Assembly: GCF_900323885.1 (NCBI RefSeq)
Contig: NZ_OOHJ01000018.1
Span: 3,769,001 to 3,833,000, forward strand
DNA from: [Actinomadura] parvosata subsp. kistnae
Lineage (GTDB): Bacteria > Actinomycetota > Actinomycetes > Streptosporangiales > Streptosporangiaceae
Direction: 5' to 3'
DNA: 64,000 nt
Shown one piece after another: positions 24,896 through 33,772 of the stretch. Position 1 is the first letter of the stretch, and each line of letters starts with the position of its first letter. The notes beneath the pieces were generated by a model. The model saw only the letters and a list, made by a program, of their open reading frames with translations. It was not told the DNA's origin and made no database searches. Position numbers and translations under genes: made by a program.

Positions 24896-26585
24896 GCCGC
24901 ACCTCCATGTCGCCGAAGCCGCCCTTCAGGTTCAGCACGATAGTCGCCACCTCACCCTTCGGCTTCACCTCGGGCTCCAGCACCTTGCTCGTCCGCACGT
25001 CCACGCCGCCTCTCAGCGACTGGCCGATCAGAATGTCACCGATCTTGTTGCTGGCGTGCACCTCGACCCGCGCCGTCGGCGGCACGATCACCACCAGCTC
25101 ACCCGCCGACACCGCCGCGTTGACCGTCGCCTCCGACCCCGGCGGCAGCGTCAGCTCCGACAGGTCCAGCTCCCCGTCACCCACGCCCACGTCGAACAGC
25201 CGGCTCGCCTCCGCCACCGTGGTCGGCGCCCACTCCGCCCTGCCGATGTTCCGCGGCATGCCGCCCAGCATCAGCCCCACGCCCACGATCAGCGCCACCG
25301 CCGTGCCCGCGGCCACCAGCCCCGCACCCCGGCCCCACCAGGCCGCCACCAGCAGCCCGGCGCCGATCGTGATGAGCATGGCGCCGCCGACGATGGTCGG
25401 GCTCACTCCCGCCGCTGACCTGGATTGGACGGCCACGACGATCCCTCCGATGATCACTGCCAGCAGGATGGTGATGAGGCCGATGAACGACCTCGGGCGC
25501 CGCCGCCGCTGCTCCGGGACGGGGCGGCCGTACAGGCCCGGGTCGTACGGCGAGTAGCCGCCGGCCCTCCTGGCCGGGTCGAGCGGCTGGTAGGGGCCGT
25601 TCGGCGCGAACGGCTCGCCGTCGCTGCCGTAGCCCGCACTCGTCCTCGTCCTCGTCTGGGGGGCCGGGCGGTAGGTGGAGGTGGGGGGTGCGGCGTGCTC
25701 GGCGGTGATCGCGTACGGGGAGACGGGCTCCTCGTCCCGCGGAACCTCGCGCTCCTCGCGCGCTGCCTCGTGCGGTGCTTCGTGCGCTGCTTCGCGCGGC
25801 GCTGTTTCGCGCGGTGCTTCGTGCGCCAGGGAAGCCGCGGCGGGCACGTCCGCTCGCGCGTCCTCGCTTGCGTCGGTCCGTGCTTCCTGGCGCGCCTCCG
25901 CGTGCGCCGCCTCGCGCACGCCCTCCGCCGTCTTCTGGGGGGCCGGGGCCGCGTCCTGTGCGGGCAGCTCCGCCCCGCGCGCGGGCGGCTCTGGCGCGTC
26001 GGCGCCGGGCTGCCGGGTGGGCACCGCGACTCCCGGCGAAGGAACGGGCGGGGCCGGGGGCGGCTCCGGAGCGCGTACGGGAGCGGGTGGGGCGGCACTC
26101 TCGTAGGAGGCCGCCGGCCGCGCCTCGCCGGCCCGCCGGCTGAGCCGCTCGGGCATCGAGCGCGCCAGCGCGCGCAGGTCCACCCCGCTGGAGTGCGCGG
26201 CCAGCAGCGACACGGCCAGGAACACGGCCACGACGAGCGTCCCCGCGTCCAGCCACACGGTCGCCAGGTTGATCGCCAGCCCGAACCCCAGCACCGCCGT
26301 CAGCAGCGCCATCACGGCCTCGGCGTCGAAGTCGCGCCGGGTCCAGTGCTCGATGATGCCCGGCCGCCCGTTCGGCTCCTTCATCAGCAGGAACGCCGCC
26401 AGGTAGAGGAACAGCCCGATGCCGGAGCCGAGCAGGAGCACCACGACGCCCACGCGGAACACCACGGGGTCGATGCCGGTGTGCCGCCCGAGGCCCGCGC
26501 ACACTCCCATGAGGAAGCGCCCCTCGCTGCTGCGTCGCAGCTCGCGATGAGGAGAGGCAGACTGTCTGGGCGGAGCTTCTGTCAT
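24885..26585 (-). CDS. PspC-domain membrane protein with LiaF-like C-terminus
   Basis: A 566-residue protein. An N-terminal PspC domain (residues 17-75: FLMGVCAGLGRHTGIDPVVF followed by a helix) is followed by more helices and a long Pro/Ala/Glu-rich cytosolic linker (about 180-360). Another four-helix segment comes next, and a C-terminal beta-helix region (about 470-566) resembles the LiaF/DUF2154 domain, which restrains LiaRS-type kinases. ATG 26585 is chosen; ATG 26594 is possible. It is divergent from a PspC-containing kinase across 114 bp, so it probably acts as a partner or regulator of that system. Confidence 0.85.
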   Translation of the reverse strand: MTEAPPRQSASPHRELRRSSEGRFLMGVCAGLGRHTGIDPVVFRVGVVVLLLGSGIGLFLYLAAFLLMKEPNGRPGIIEHWTRRDFDAEAVMALLTAVLGFGLAINLATVWLDAGTLVVAVFLAVSLLAAHSSGVDLRALARSMPERLSRRAGEARPAASYESAAPPAPVRAPEPPPAPPVPSPGVAVPTRQPGADAPEPPARGAELPAQDAAPAPQKTAEGVREAAHAEARQEARTDASEDARADVPAAASLAHEAPRETAPREAAHEAPHEAAREEREVPRDEEPVSPYAITAEHAAPPTSTYRPAPQTRTRTSAGYGSDGEPFAPNGPYQPLDPARRAGGYSPYDPGLYGRPVPEQRRRRPRSFIGLITILLAVIIGGIVVAVQSRSAAGVSPTIVGGAMLITIGAGLLVAAWWGRGAGLVAAGTAVALIVGVGLMLGGMPRNIGRAEWAPTTVAEASRLFDVGVGDGELDLSELTLPPGSEATVNAAVSAGELVVIVPPTARVEVHASNKIGDILIGQSLRGGVDVRTSKVLEPEVKPKGEVATIVLNLKGGFGDMEVRRAA

Positions 26586-26699
26586 GCCTACCATCGTGGA
26601 CCTACGCGCACGGTGCTCGCATCCGGGACACCCCTGACGCGACCCGGGGGTTGTTCCCTGATGCCCGCATGCCCCCCGACATGTGACTATGGCCATGTT

Positions 26700-27908
26700 A
26701 TGGCTGACCAGAAGACACTCGCCGAGCAGAGCGGCGACACGCCCTACCGCCGCATGATGCGCCCCATGGAGGGCCGCCTCGTCGGCGGTGTCGCCCAGGG
26801 GCTGGCGGCGCAGCTCAAGCTTGATCCGGTGGTGATCAGGCTGATGTTCGTGCTGCTCACCGTCGTCCAGGGGGCCGGTGCGGTGGCGTACGCGGTGTTG
26901 TGGATGGTGACGCCGCGCGAGCCCTACCAGGGGCAGGCGCCGCAGCGCGACTGGAGCCAGCTCGCCGCGTTCAGCGCGATCGGGGCGGCGCTGTTCTCGT
27001 TCGGCTGGCTGACCGGGGCGAACCAGGGCGGCATCGGTCTGCTGCCGTTCGCGGTGGGCGGCATCGGCGCGCTCATCCTGTGGCAGCAGGCCGATCCCGA
27101 ACGCCGCAAGGGGTGGGTGAGCGGCGCGTCGCGCAGCATGCGCAAGAACCGCGTGCGCACGCTGGTCGGCATCATCCTGGTCGTGGTGGGCGCGACGGGC
27201 TTCCTGGCCGCGGAGGGCGAGCTGCCCCAGGTCAGGGAGAGCCTGATGTTCACCGTCGTGGTCGTCGGCGGGCTGCTCGTCATAGCCGCGCCGTGGCTGG
27301 CCGGCCTGTGGAAAGAGCTGCAGCTGGAGCGGCGCGAGCGCATCAGGCAGGAGGAGCGGGCCGAGGTGGCGGCCATGGTGCACGACTCGGTGCTGCACAC
27401 GCTGACGCTGATCCAGCGCGTCGCCCACGACCCGCGCGAGGTCTCCCGCCTGGCCCGCTCGCAGGAGCGCGAGCTGCGCAACTGGCTCTACCAGCCAGCC
27501 CAGGACGCCGACGCGACGGTGGCGGCGGCCGTCCGCCGGATCGCGGCGGAGGAGGAGGACGCGCACGGCGTGCCCATCGAGATCGTCTGCGTCGGCGACA
27601 TCGCCCTCGACCCGGCGGGCAAGCTCGCCGCCATGCTGAAGGCGTCCCGGCAGGCGATGGTCAACGCGGCCAAATACTCTGAGAGCCCCTCGATCTCCGT
27701 CTACGCCGAAGTAGAGGGTGAAGAGGTCACGATTTTCGTGAAGGATCGGGGCAAGGGGTTCGACATGGAGGCGGTGCCGCTCGACCGGATGGGCATCAGG
27801 GAGTCCATCATCGGGAGAATGGAACGTCACGGAGGTACGGCCCGGGTCCGCACCGAGCCCGGAGAGGGCACGGAAGTGATGTTGACGATGAAGGTGGAGA
27901 AGGCATGA
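26700..27908 (+). CDS. PspC-domain sensor histidine kinase, LiaS-like
   Basis: A membrane kinase of 402 residues. The N-terminal PspC domain (RLVGGVAQGLAAQLKLDPVV, residues 27-46, plus a helix) serves as a likely sensor, followed by about four helices. The dimerisation region has the phosphoacceptor MVHDSVLHTL near residue 228, as in HisKA_3 kinases. The HATPase domain shows QAMVNAAKYS, KDRGKGFD and GEGTEVMLTM. The ATG at 26700 is the only start that keeps the PspC domain intact. Its stop overlaps the response regulator start as ATGA. The signal is probably envelope stress. Confidence 0.88.
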   Translation: MADQKTLAEQSGDTPYRRMMRPMEGRLVGGVAQGLAAQLKLDPVVIRLMFVLLTVVQGAGAVAYAVLWMVTPREPYQGQAPQRDWSQLAAFSAIGAALFSFGWLTGANQGGIGLLPFAVGGIGALILWQQADPERRKGWVSGASRSMRKNRVRTLVGIILVVVGATGFLAAEGELPQVRESLMFTVVVVGGLLVIAAPWLAGLWKELQLERRERIRQEERAEVAAMVHDSVLHTLTLIQRVAHDPREVSRLARSQERELRNWLYQPAQDADATVAAAVRRIAAEEEDAHGVPIEIVCVGDIALDPAGKLAAMLKASRQAMVNAAKYSESPSISVYAEVEGEEVTIFVKDRGKGFDMEAVPLDRMGIRESIIGRMERHGGTARVRTEPGEGTEVMLTMKVEKA

Positions 27909-28537
27909 CGCGCGTACTGATCGTCGATGACCATCGGTTGTTCCGGTCGGGCGTGCGCGCCGAGCTGGGCGACTCGATCGAGGTCGTCGGCGAGGCCGAG
28001 GACGTCGAGACGGCGGTCCAGGCGATCGCCGCGCACCAGCCCGACGTGGTCCTGCTCGACGTGCACATGCCCGGCGGCGGCGGTCAGGAGGTCCTGCGCC
28101 GGGTGCTGGGCTCCGGCTCGCAGGTGCGGTTCCTGGCGCTGTCGGTCTCCGACGCGGCCGAGGACGTCATCGGCGTGATCAGGGGCGGGGCCCGCGGTTA
28201 CGTGACCAAGAACATCAGCGGCAAGGAGCTGACCGACGCCATCAACCGGGTGGCGGAGGGCGACGCGGTGTTCTCGCCGCGGCTGGCGGGGTTCGTGCTC
28301 GACGCGTTCGCCTCGTCGGAGGCGCCGTCGATCGACCCGGAGCTCGACTCGCTGACGCAGCGGGAGCGGGAGGTGCTGCGGCTGATCGCGCGCGGCTACG
28401 CGTACAAGGAGATCGCGAAGGAGCTGTTCATCTCGGTCAAGACGGTGGAGACGCACGTGTCGTCGGTGCTGCGCAAGCTGCAGCTGTCCAACCGCCACGA
28501 GCTGTCGCGCTGGGCGACCGCGCGCCGCCTCGTCTGA
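27905..28537 (+). CDS. LuxR/NarL-family response regulator
   Basis: A 210-residue response regulator. The receiver domain has VDDHRLF at residues 6-12 and the phosphoacceptor Asp in VVLLDVHMPGGGG near 54. The HTH near 140-200 reads LTQREREVLRLIARG and KTVETHVSSVLRKL, typical of NarL/LuxR DNA binding. It is coupled to the PspC kinase by ATGA. Candidate targets are the divergent PspC gene and the L,D-transpeptidase downstream. Confidence 0.92.
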   Translation: MTRVLIVDDHRLFRSGVRAELGDSIEVVGEAEDVETAVQAIAAHQPDVVLLDVHMPGGGGQEVLRRVLGSGSQVRFLALSVSDAAEDVIGVIRGGARGYVTKNISGKELTDAINRVAEGDAVFSPRLAGFVLDAFASSEAPSIDPELDSLTQREREVLRLIARGYAYKEIAKELFISVKTVETHVSSVLRKLQLSNRHELSRWATARRLV

Positions 28538-28767
28538 TGATTTCTTACGGCAGGCCGTGGCCGGCCACCCGCCGTACTCCGGCTGAGGACCTTCCAGGAA
28601 ACGGCCGCTGAACCCGTCACCGGCGGGCCGCCGTGACGCGAGCCCACATTGCCCGGTTACGTGGTTTTGGACCGTTACAGGATAGTTATCGGTTTTTCGC
28701 CCACGAATCAGCTCTCCCAGTTGTCACACAAGGAGGTAGTCGAAGCACATAGTCCAGGAGTAACCCC

Positions 28768-29745
28768 TTGAAGCGCGTCACCCGGATGCTTCCGGCTTTG
28801 GTCGCACTGGTCGCCGCCACCGCGTGCGCGGCGGAGAGCGCCCCCGCCCCGAGGCCCCAGGCCAGCGTCGTTCCCGCTGCCGCCGCCGTGGCCCCCACCC
28901 CGTCGCCGTCCCCCACCGAGACCCCGTCCGGGAAGAAGATCAAGGTAGGGATCGCCGACATCACCCCGATGGGGGAGAAGACCGAGAAGGTGGGCGTCGG
29001 GTTCCCGATCATCGTGACCTTCGACCGGGACGTGAAGGACAAGGCGGCGGTCGAGGCGGTGCTGGACGTCGAGTCGGAGGAGCCGCACGAGGGCGCGTGG
29101 CGCTGGGTGTCCGCCCGCAAGGTCATCTACCGGACGAAGACGTACTGGAAGCCGTACCAGAAGGTGCTCTTCACCGCGCGGCTGGCGGAGCTGCCCGGCA
29201 ACACCGGCGCCAAGAACGTCTCCCGCAGGTTCGCCGTCGGCGCCAAGAACATCTCGGTGGTCGACACCCGCAAGCACACGATGAAGGTGTACCGCAACGG
29301 CAAGCTGGCCAAGAAGATCCCGATCAGCGCCGGGCGGGGCGGCCTGATCAGGAACGGCGTGGACGTCTACCTGACCACCAGCGGCGTGCACCTAACCATG
29401 GGCAAGAAGGCCATGGAGACCATGACCTCCTCCTGGATGGGCGTGACGGACCCGAAGGACCCGCGCTACTACAAGGAGGAGATCCCGTGGGCGGTGCGCA
29501 TCTCCGACAGCGGCGAGTACGTGCACCAGAGCGCCGGCTACTACCAGTACCTCGGAGTCTCCAACCAGAGCCACGGCTGCGTGCGCGCCACCCCGGCCGG
29601 CGCGAAGTGGTTCTACACGATCGCCCAGCGCGGTGACGTCGTGAAGATCACCGGCACCAAGCGCAAGCTCCAGTGGAACAACGGCTGGAGCTACTGGCAG
29701 CTCAACTGGACCCAGTGGAAGAAGGGCAGCGCCCTGAAGAGCTGA
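28768..29745 (+). CDS. L,D-transpeptidase lipoprotein
   Basis: A 325-residue exported enzyme that forms 3-3 crosslinks in peptidoglycan. The signal peptide ends in VAATAC, with Cys20 as a possible lipid attachment site, followed by a Pro/Ala-rich stretch. An Ig-like domain (about 55-150) carries the usual PIGVxVVVTF-like pattern, and the C-terminal YkuD domain has SHGCVRATP with the catalytic Cys271. AGGAG eight bases before a TTG codon supports the TTG start. It follows the PspC two-component system by 230 bp and ends at a bidirectional terminator. Confidence 0.93.
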   Translation: MKRVTRMLPALVALVAATACAAESAPAPRPQASVVPAAAAVAPTPSPSPTETPSGKKIKVGIADITPMGEKTEKVGVGFPIIVTFDRDVKDKAAVEAVLDVESEEPHEGAWRWVSARKVIYRTKTYWKPYQKVLFTARLAELPGNTGAKNVSRRFAVGAKNISVVDTRKHTMKVYRNGKLAKKIPISAGRGGLIRNGVDVYLTTSGVHLTMGKKAMETMTSSWMGVTDPKDPRYYKEEIPWAVRISDSGEYVHQSAGYYQYLGVSNQSHGCVRATPAGAKWFYTIAQRGDVVKITGTKRKLQWNNGWSYWQLNWTQWKKGSALKS

Positions 29746-29761
29746 CGCCACCGACCCGACA

Positions 29762-29790
29762 GGGCCGCTCCCCGCCGAGGGGGGCGGCCC
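29762..29790. terminator. Bidirectional hairpin terminator
   Basis: A 12-bp stem GGGCCGCTCCCC / GGGGGGCGGCCC with a T-G pair and 5-base loop GCCGA sits exactly between the L,D-transpeptidase stop and the TAA of the convergent pcrA gene. It serves both genes. Confidence 0.87.
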
Positions 29791-32049
29791 TTACAGCTTC
29801 TCCAGCGGCGCGTACGCCAGCAGCAGCGTCTTCTCCCCGCCGCTGCCAAAGTCGATCTTCACCTTGGTCTTCTCCGCGACCCCGTCGACCGACACCACCG
29901 TGCCCAGCCCGAACGCGTCGTGCGAGACCCGGTCGCCGGGCGCCAGCGACGGCACCTTGCGCCCGCCAGAGGAGCTCTTGGCGGGAGCGGGGGGACGGGC
30001 CGGCTCGCGCCGCGTGGCCGCGTTCCAGGCCGACTTCTCGGGGTCGGTGCGCCACTCCAGCAGCTGGCCGGGCACCTCGTTGACGAAGCGGGAGGCCGGG
30101 TTGAACGACGGCGCCCCCCACGAGCTGCGCACGGCCGCCCGCGTGAGGTAGAGCCGCTGCTGCGCCCGGGTGATGCCCACGTAGGCCAGCCGCCGCTCCT
30201 CCTCCAGCTCCTTGGGCTCGCCCAGCGAACGCACGTGCGGGAACACGCCGTCCTCCATGGCCGTCAGGAAGACGACCGGGAACTCCAGGCCCTTGGCCGT
30301 GTGCAGCGTCATCAGCGTGACGACGCCCTGACCGCCGTCGGCGTCGGGGATCTGGTCGGCGTCGGCCACCAGCGACACCTGCTCCAGGAACTCCACCAGC
30401 GTGCCCTCCGGGTTGGCCTCCTCGAACTCGGAGGCCACGGAGACGAGCTCGTTGAGGTTCTCCAGGCGGGACTCGTCCTGAGGGTCTTCGGACGCCTCCA
30501 GCTCGGCGCGGTAGCCGGTGGCCACCAGCACCTCCTCCGCCAGCGCCGACGGCGGCATGCCCTCGCCCTTGGCGATCAGCTCCTCGATCAGCGCGACGAA
30601 CTCCTTGACCGCGTTGAGCGAGCGCGTGGCCATGCCGTACGCCTCGTCGGCCCGGCGCAGCGCGTCCCAGAAGGTGATGCCCTCGCGCGAGGACAGCGCC
30701 TCGATCATCGCCTCGGCCCGCTCGCCGATGCCGCGCTTGGGCACGTTGAGAATGCGCCGCAGCGACACCACGTCGGCCGGGTTGGCCAGCACCCGCAGGT
30801 AGGCCAGGAGGTCCTTGACCTCCTTGCGCTCGTAGAAGCGCACGCCCCCGACCACCTTGTACGGCAGGCCGGTGCGGATGAAGATCTCCTCGAACACGCG
30901 GGAGGCGGCGTTGGTGCGGTAGAAGACCGCGACGTCGCCCGGCTTGACGCCCTCCTCGTCGCTGAGCCGATCGACCTCCTGCGCCACGAACATGGCCTCG
31001 TCGTGCTCGTTGTCGGCCACGTAACCCACGATCTTGGGGCCGTCGCCCTGGTCGGACCACAGGTTCTTCGGCTTGCGCGACTCGTTGCGGGCGATCACCG
31101 CGTTCGCGGCGGCCAGGATGTTCTGGGTGGAGCGGTAGTTCTGTTCCAGCAGGATCGTGCGGGCGTCGGGGTAGTCGCGCTCGAACTCCAGGATGTTGCG
31201 GATCGTCGCGCCGCGGAAGGCGTAGATCGACTGGTCGGCGTCGCCCACCACGCACAGCTCCGACATGTCGGCGCCGGTGCGCACCAGCTCGCCGTCGTTG
31301 GTGCGCAGCTCCGGATGCCCGACCAGCTCCCTGATCAGGATGTACTGGGCGTGGTTGGTGTCCTGGTACTCGTCGACCAGCACGTGCCTGAACCGCATCC
31401 GGTAGTGCTCGGCCACGTCGGGGAAGAGCTGGAACAACGTCACCGTGTTCATGATGATGTCGTCGAAGTCCATCGCGCCGGCCTCGGTCAGCTTGAGCTG
31501 GTAGGCCTTGTACGCCTGCGCGAGCGTCTTCTCCAGGTGCGAGCCCGCCCGGTCGATCGCCGTCTCGTAGTCGATCAGCTCGTTCTTGAAGTTGCTCACC
31601 TGAGCCGAGAACGAGCGCGGCGGATACCGCTTCGGATCGAGCTCCATCTCCCTGCAGACCATCGCCATCAGCCGCTGGGAGTCGGCCTGGTCGTAGATGG
31701 AGAAGCTGGACGGGAACCCCAGCCGCTTGGCCTCCCGCCGCAGGATGCGCATGCAGGCGCTGTGGAACGTCATCACCCACATCGCCTTGGAGCGCGGGCC
31801 GACGAGCTTGTCGATGCGCTCCTTCATCTCCTTGGCGGCCTTGTTGGTGAAGGTGATCGCCAGGATCTCGCCCGGATGCACGTTTCGCTCGGCCAGCAGG
31901 TACGCGATGCGGTGCGTCAGCACCCGCGTCTTGCCCGACCCCGCTCCGGCCACGATGAGCAGTGGACTGCCATGATGGATCACGGCCTCGCGCTGCTGCG
32001 GGTTGAGGCCATCGAGCAAGGGGTGGTCAACAGAGACTTGGGTCGGCAC
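29791..32049 (-). CDS. pcrA: ATP-dependent DNA helicase PcrA/UvrD
   Basis: A superfamily-1A 3'-5' DNA helicase of 752 residues for repair and replication-fork clearance. Walker A is AGAGSGKTRVL near residue 37, motif II VDEYQDTNHAQY near 235, motif III GDADQSIYAFRGA near 285, and the C-terminal motifs VTLMTLHTAKGLEFPVV near 570 and VGITRAQQRLYL near 620. The C-terminal DRVSHDAFGLGTV part is the RNA-polymerase-binding Tudor-like tail of PcrA. Length is typical. It is a single gene, convergent with the L,D-transpeptidase and divergent from the PIG-L gene. Confidence 0.95.
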   Translation of the reverse strand: MPTQVSVDHPLLDGLNPQQREAVIHHGSPLLIVAGAGSGKTRVLTHRIAYLLAERNVHPGEILAITFTNKAAKEMKERIDKLVGPRSKAMWVMTFHSACMRILRREAKRLGFPSSFSIYDQADSQRLMAMVCREMELDPKRYPPRSFSAQVSNFKNELIDYETAIDRAGSHLEKTLAQAYKAYQLKLTEAGAMDFDDIIMNTVTLFQLFPDVAEHYRMRFRHVLVDEYQDTNHAQYILIRELVGHPELRTNDGELVRTGADMSELCVVGDADQSIYAFRGATIRNILEFERDYPDARTILLEQNYRSTQNILAAANAVIARNESRKPKNLWSDQGDGPKIVGYVADNEHDEAMFVAQEVDRLSDEEGVKPGDVAVFYRTNAASRVFEEIFIRTGLPYKVVGGVRFYERKEVKDLLAYLRVLANPADVVSLRRILNVPKRGIGERAEAMIEALSSREGITFWDALRRADEAYGMATRSLNAVKEFVALIEELIAKGEGMPPSALAEEVLVATGYRAELEASEDPQDESRLENLNELVSVASEFEEANPEGTLVEFLEQVSLVADADQIPDADGGQGVVTLMTLHTAKGLEFPVVFLTAMEDGVFPHVRSLGEPKELEEERRLAYVGITRAQQRLYLTRAAVRSSWGAPSFNPASRFVNEVPGQLLEWRTDPEKSAWNAATRREPARPPAPAKSSSGGRKVPSLAPGDRVSHDAFGLGTVVSVDGVAEKTKVKIDFGSGGEKTLLLAYAPLEKL

Positions 32050-32143
32050 CCACCTAGGTTAAGACGCTCCACCGACAAACGGCGCCCGGAATGCCGTCGG
32101 CGGGGTGCCGGTTGTCCCCCGAGCAAGGTTCGAAAGGGGAGTC

Positions 32144-32863
32144 ATGCTGCCGGAAAGCGAGATCAACCGCGTACTCGTCGTGACCGCCCATCCCGACGAC
32201 GCCGACTTCGGCTCCGCGGGAAGCGTCGCGTTGTTCGTCGACAAGGGGGTGGAGGTCACCTACCTGCTCGTCACGGACGGTGACGCCGGCGGGAACGAGC
32301 GCACCCTGGACAATTCCGGCATGGCGGAGCTGCGCAGGAAGGAACAACTGGCGGCGGCCAAGGCGGTCGGCGTCACCGACGTGCGCTTCCTCGGCTACCC
32401 CGACGGCCAGGTGGTGCCCTCATTGGAGCTCCGGCGGGCCATCGCCCGGGTGATCCGCCAGGTCAGGCCCGACCTCGTCATCACGCACCACCCCGACCGC
32501 AACTACCAGTTCATCGCCCCCAGCCATCCCGACCACCGCGCCGTCGGCGGGGCCACGCTCGACGCGGTCTACCCCGACGCGCGCAACCCGTACGCGTTCC
32601 CGGAGCTGATCAAGGAGGAGGGGCTGGAGGCGTGGACCGTACGTGAGGTGTGGCTGAACGGCGGCTCCACGCCCAACCACTGGGTGGACATCACCGAGTC
32701 CATGGACCGCAAGCTCGCGGCCTTGCAGTCGCATGTGAGCCAGGTCTCCCACGTGGAGGGGTTCACCGACTTCGTACGCAGCCGCTTCGCCGCCTGGGCC
32801 GAGCAGGCCGGGCTCGGCGAGGGCCGCTACGCGGAGGGCTTCCAGGTGGTCCCGACGGCCTGA
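32144..32863 (+). CDS. PIG-L family deacetylase
   Basis: A zinc-dependent N-deacetylase of 239 residues. The metal-binding AHPDDADFGSAG is near residue 17, with SHPDHRAVGG near 133 as the second His-Asp-His block. These enzymes deacetylate GlcNAc-containing substrates such as mycothiol precursors, glycolipids or antibiotics. The ATG at 32144 (with AAAGGGG upstream) is chosen over an ATG 39 bases earlier. No mycothiol gene lies nearby, so a specific assignment as MshB or Mca would be unsafe. Confidence 0.88.
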   Translation: MLPESEINRVLVVTAHPDDADFGSAGSVALFVDKGVEVTYLLVTDGDAGGNERTLDNSGMAELRRKEQLAAAKAVGVTDVRFLGYPDGQVVPSLELRRAIARVIRQVRPDLVITHHPDRNYQFIAPSHPDHRAVGGATLDAVYPDARNPYAFPELIKEEGLEAWTVREVWLNGGSTPNHWVDITESMDRKLAALQSHVSQVSHVEGFTDFVRSRFAAWAEQAGLGEGRYAEGFQVVPTA

Positions 32864-32897
32864 GTCCCTTGTGGGGCCTCCAGGGCCGTCACGGCCT

Positions 32898-33308
32898 TCA
32901 CGGCACCGAGCCGGGCGGCACCACCCACAGGGAGGGCTGCCCGGTCACCTCCGAGATGATGTCGAAGGCGTGCCCGTAGTGCAGGATCGTCGCCCCGTGC
33001 ACCTCGGCGCAGGCGGCGATCAGCAGCTCGTTCGGCCCGATGCCGCGATGCTGCGAGATCTCGACGAGCTGCCGCTGCACGGCCATGGCCCGCGCCTGCA
33101 CCTCCTCGTCCAGGGGCAGCAGGACGCACTGCCGCTGGGCGTGCAGGATGCGCTGGTAGTGCGCGTAGTCGCGGGCGCTGTAGAGCACCTCCAGGTCGAC
33201 GACGCTGCAGGTCGCCACCGCCCGTGCGGCGAACAGCGGCTGCAGCGCCCGGGCGATGACGTCGCTGACGCGGATGCGCGCCAGGGCGCTCTTGTCGAGG
33301 AGGTACAT
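32898..33308 (-). CDS. PIN-domain VapC-like toxin, degenerate active site
   Basis: A PIN-domain protein of 136 residues, paired with the VapB-like gene upstream. PIN RNases use four acidic residues. Here the first (LLDKSAL) and second (VVDLEVL) are present and the third is Glu in PNELLIAACAE. The fourth region reads LHYGHAFDII where active relatives have LHYDxDFDxI, so two conserved Asp are Gly and Ala. It may be inactive or weakened. The ATG overlaps the antitoxin stop by one base (TGATG). Confidence 0.85.
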   Translation of the reverse strand: MYLLDKSALARIRVSDVIARALQPLFAARAVATCSVVDLEVLYSARDYAHYQRILHAQRQCVLLPLDEEVQARAMAVQRQLVEISQHRGIGPNELLIAACAEVHGATILHYGHAFDIISEVTGQPSLWVVPPGSVP

Positions 33309-33529
33309 CAGTCCCGTCGTCGCCACGCAGGCTTCGTGGTTTCCGGATCCAGCAGGTCCGGGCTCCCCTCCGTGCGCCAGAACGCGAACGCTCTCGCACC
33401 CGCCCGGTCCGCGTCCTTGCCGGCGACCGCCCGCAGTGCGGCGTGGACCGTTTCTCTCGTGGTCGGCGTGCCCAGCGTCTGCTGGGCCGCTTCCAGGAGC
33501 TCCTTGTCGATGTCGATTACTGTGCGCAC
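33308..33529 (-). CDS. VapB-family antitoxin
   Basis: A 73-residue antitoxin. The N-terminal RTVIDIDKELLEAAQQTLG and TTRETVHAALRAV follow the ribbon-helix-helix VapB pattern that binds its own promoter. The C-terminal tail, rich in Asp/Pro and ending in Lys/Arg, should bind the toxin. The GTG at 33529 is preceded by GGAGGTG at a normal distance, so a longer frame starting at 33595 is not needed. It is first in the two-gene vapBC operon. Confidence 0.85.
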   Translation of the reverse strand: MRTVIDIDKELLEAAQQTLGTPTTRETVHAALRAVAGKDADRAGARAFAFWRTEGSPDLLDPETTKPAWRRRD

Positions 33530-33772
33530 GCAGCAACACCTCCGTACCTCCGGCTTACGTGAATCGCGCTTTCTGGGGGGAGGCGCACACGTCAAGGAGC
33601 GCGGCCTTGAAATGAGTCGCCCCGGAGACGTTACGGCCTGCGGAGCCGCAGGTTGTGGCCATGACGAAAGGTCAGGGGATAAAACACTGCCCGGGGGCGA
33701 AAATCCTGCACCGCACGCCGGCCGAACGGCCCTCGGCCGCTTACCGATTCCGGGCCGGGCGGGATGAATTAC

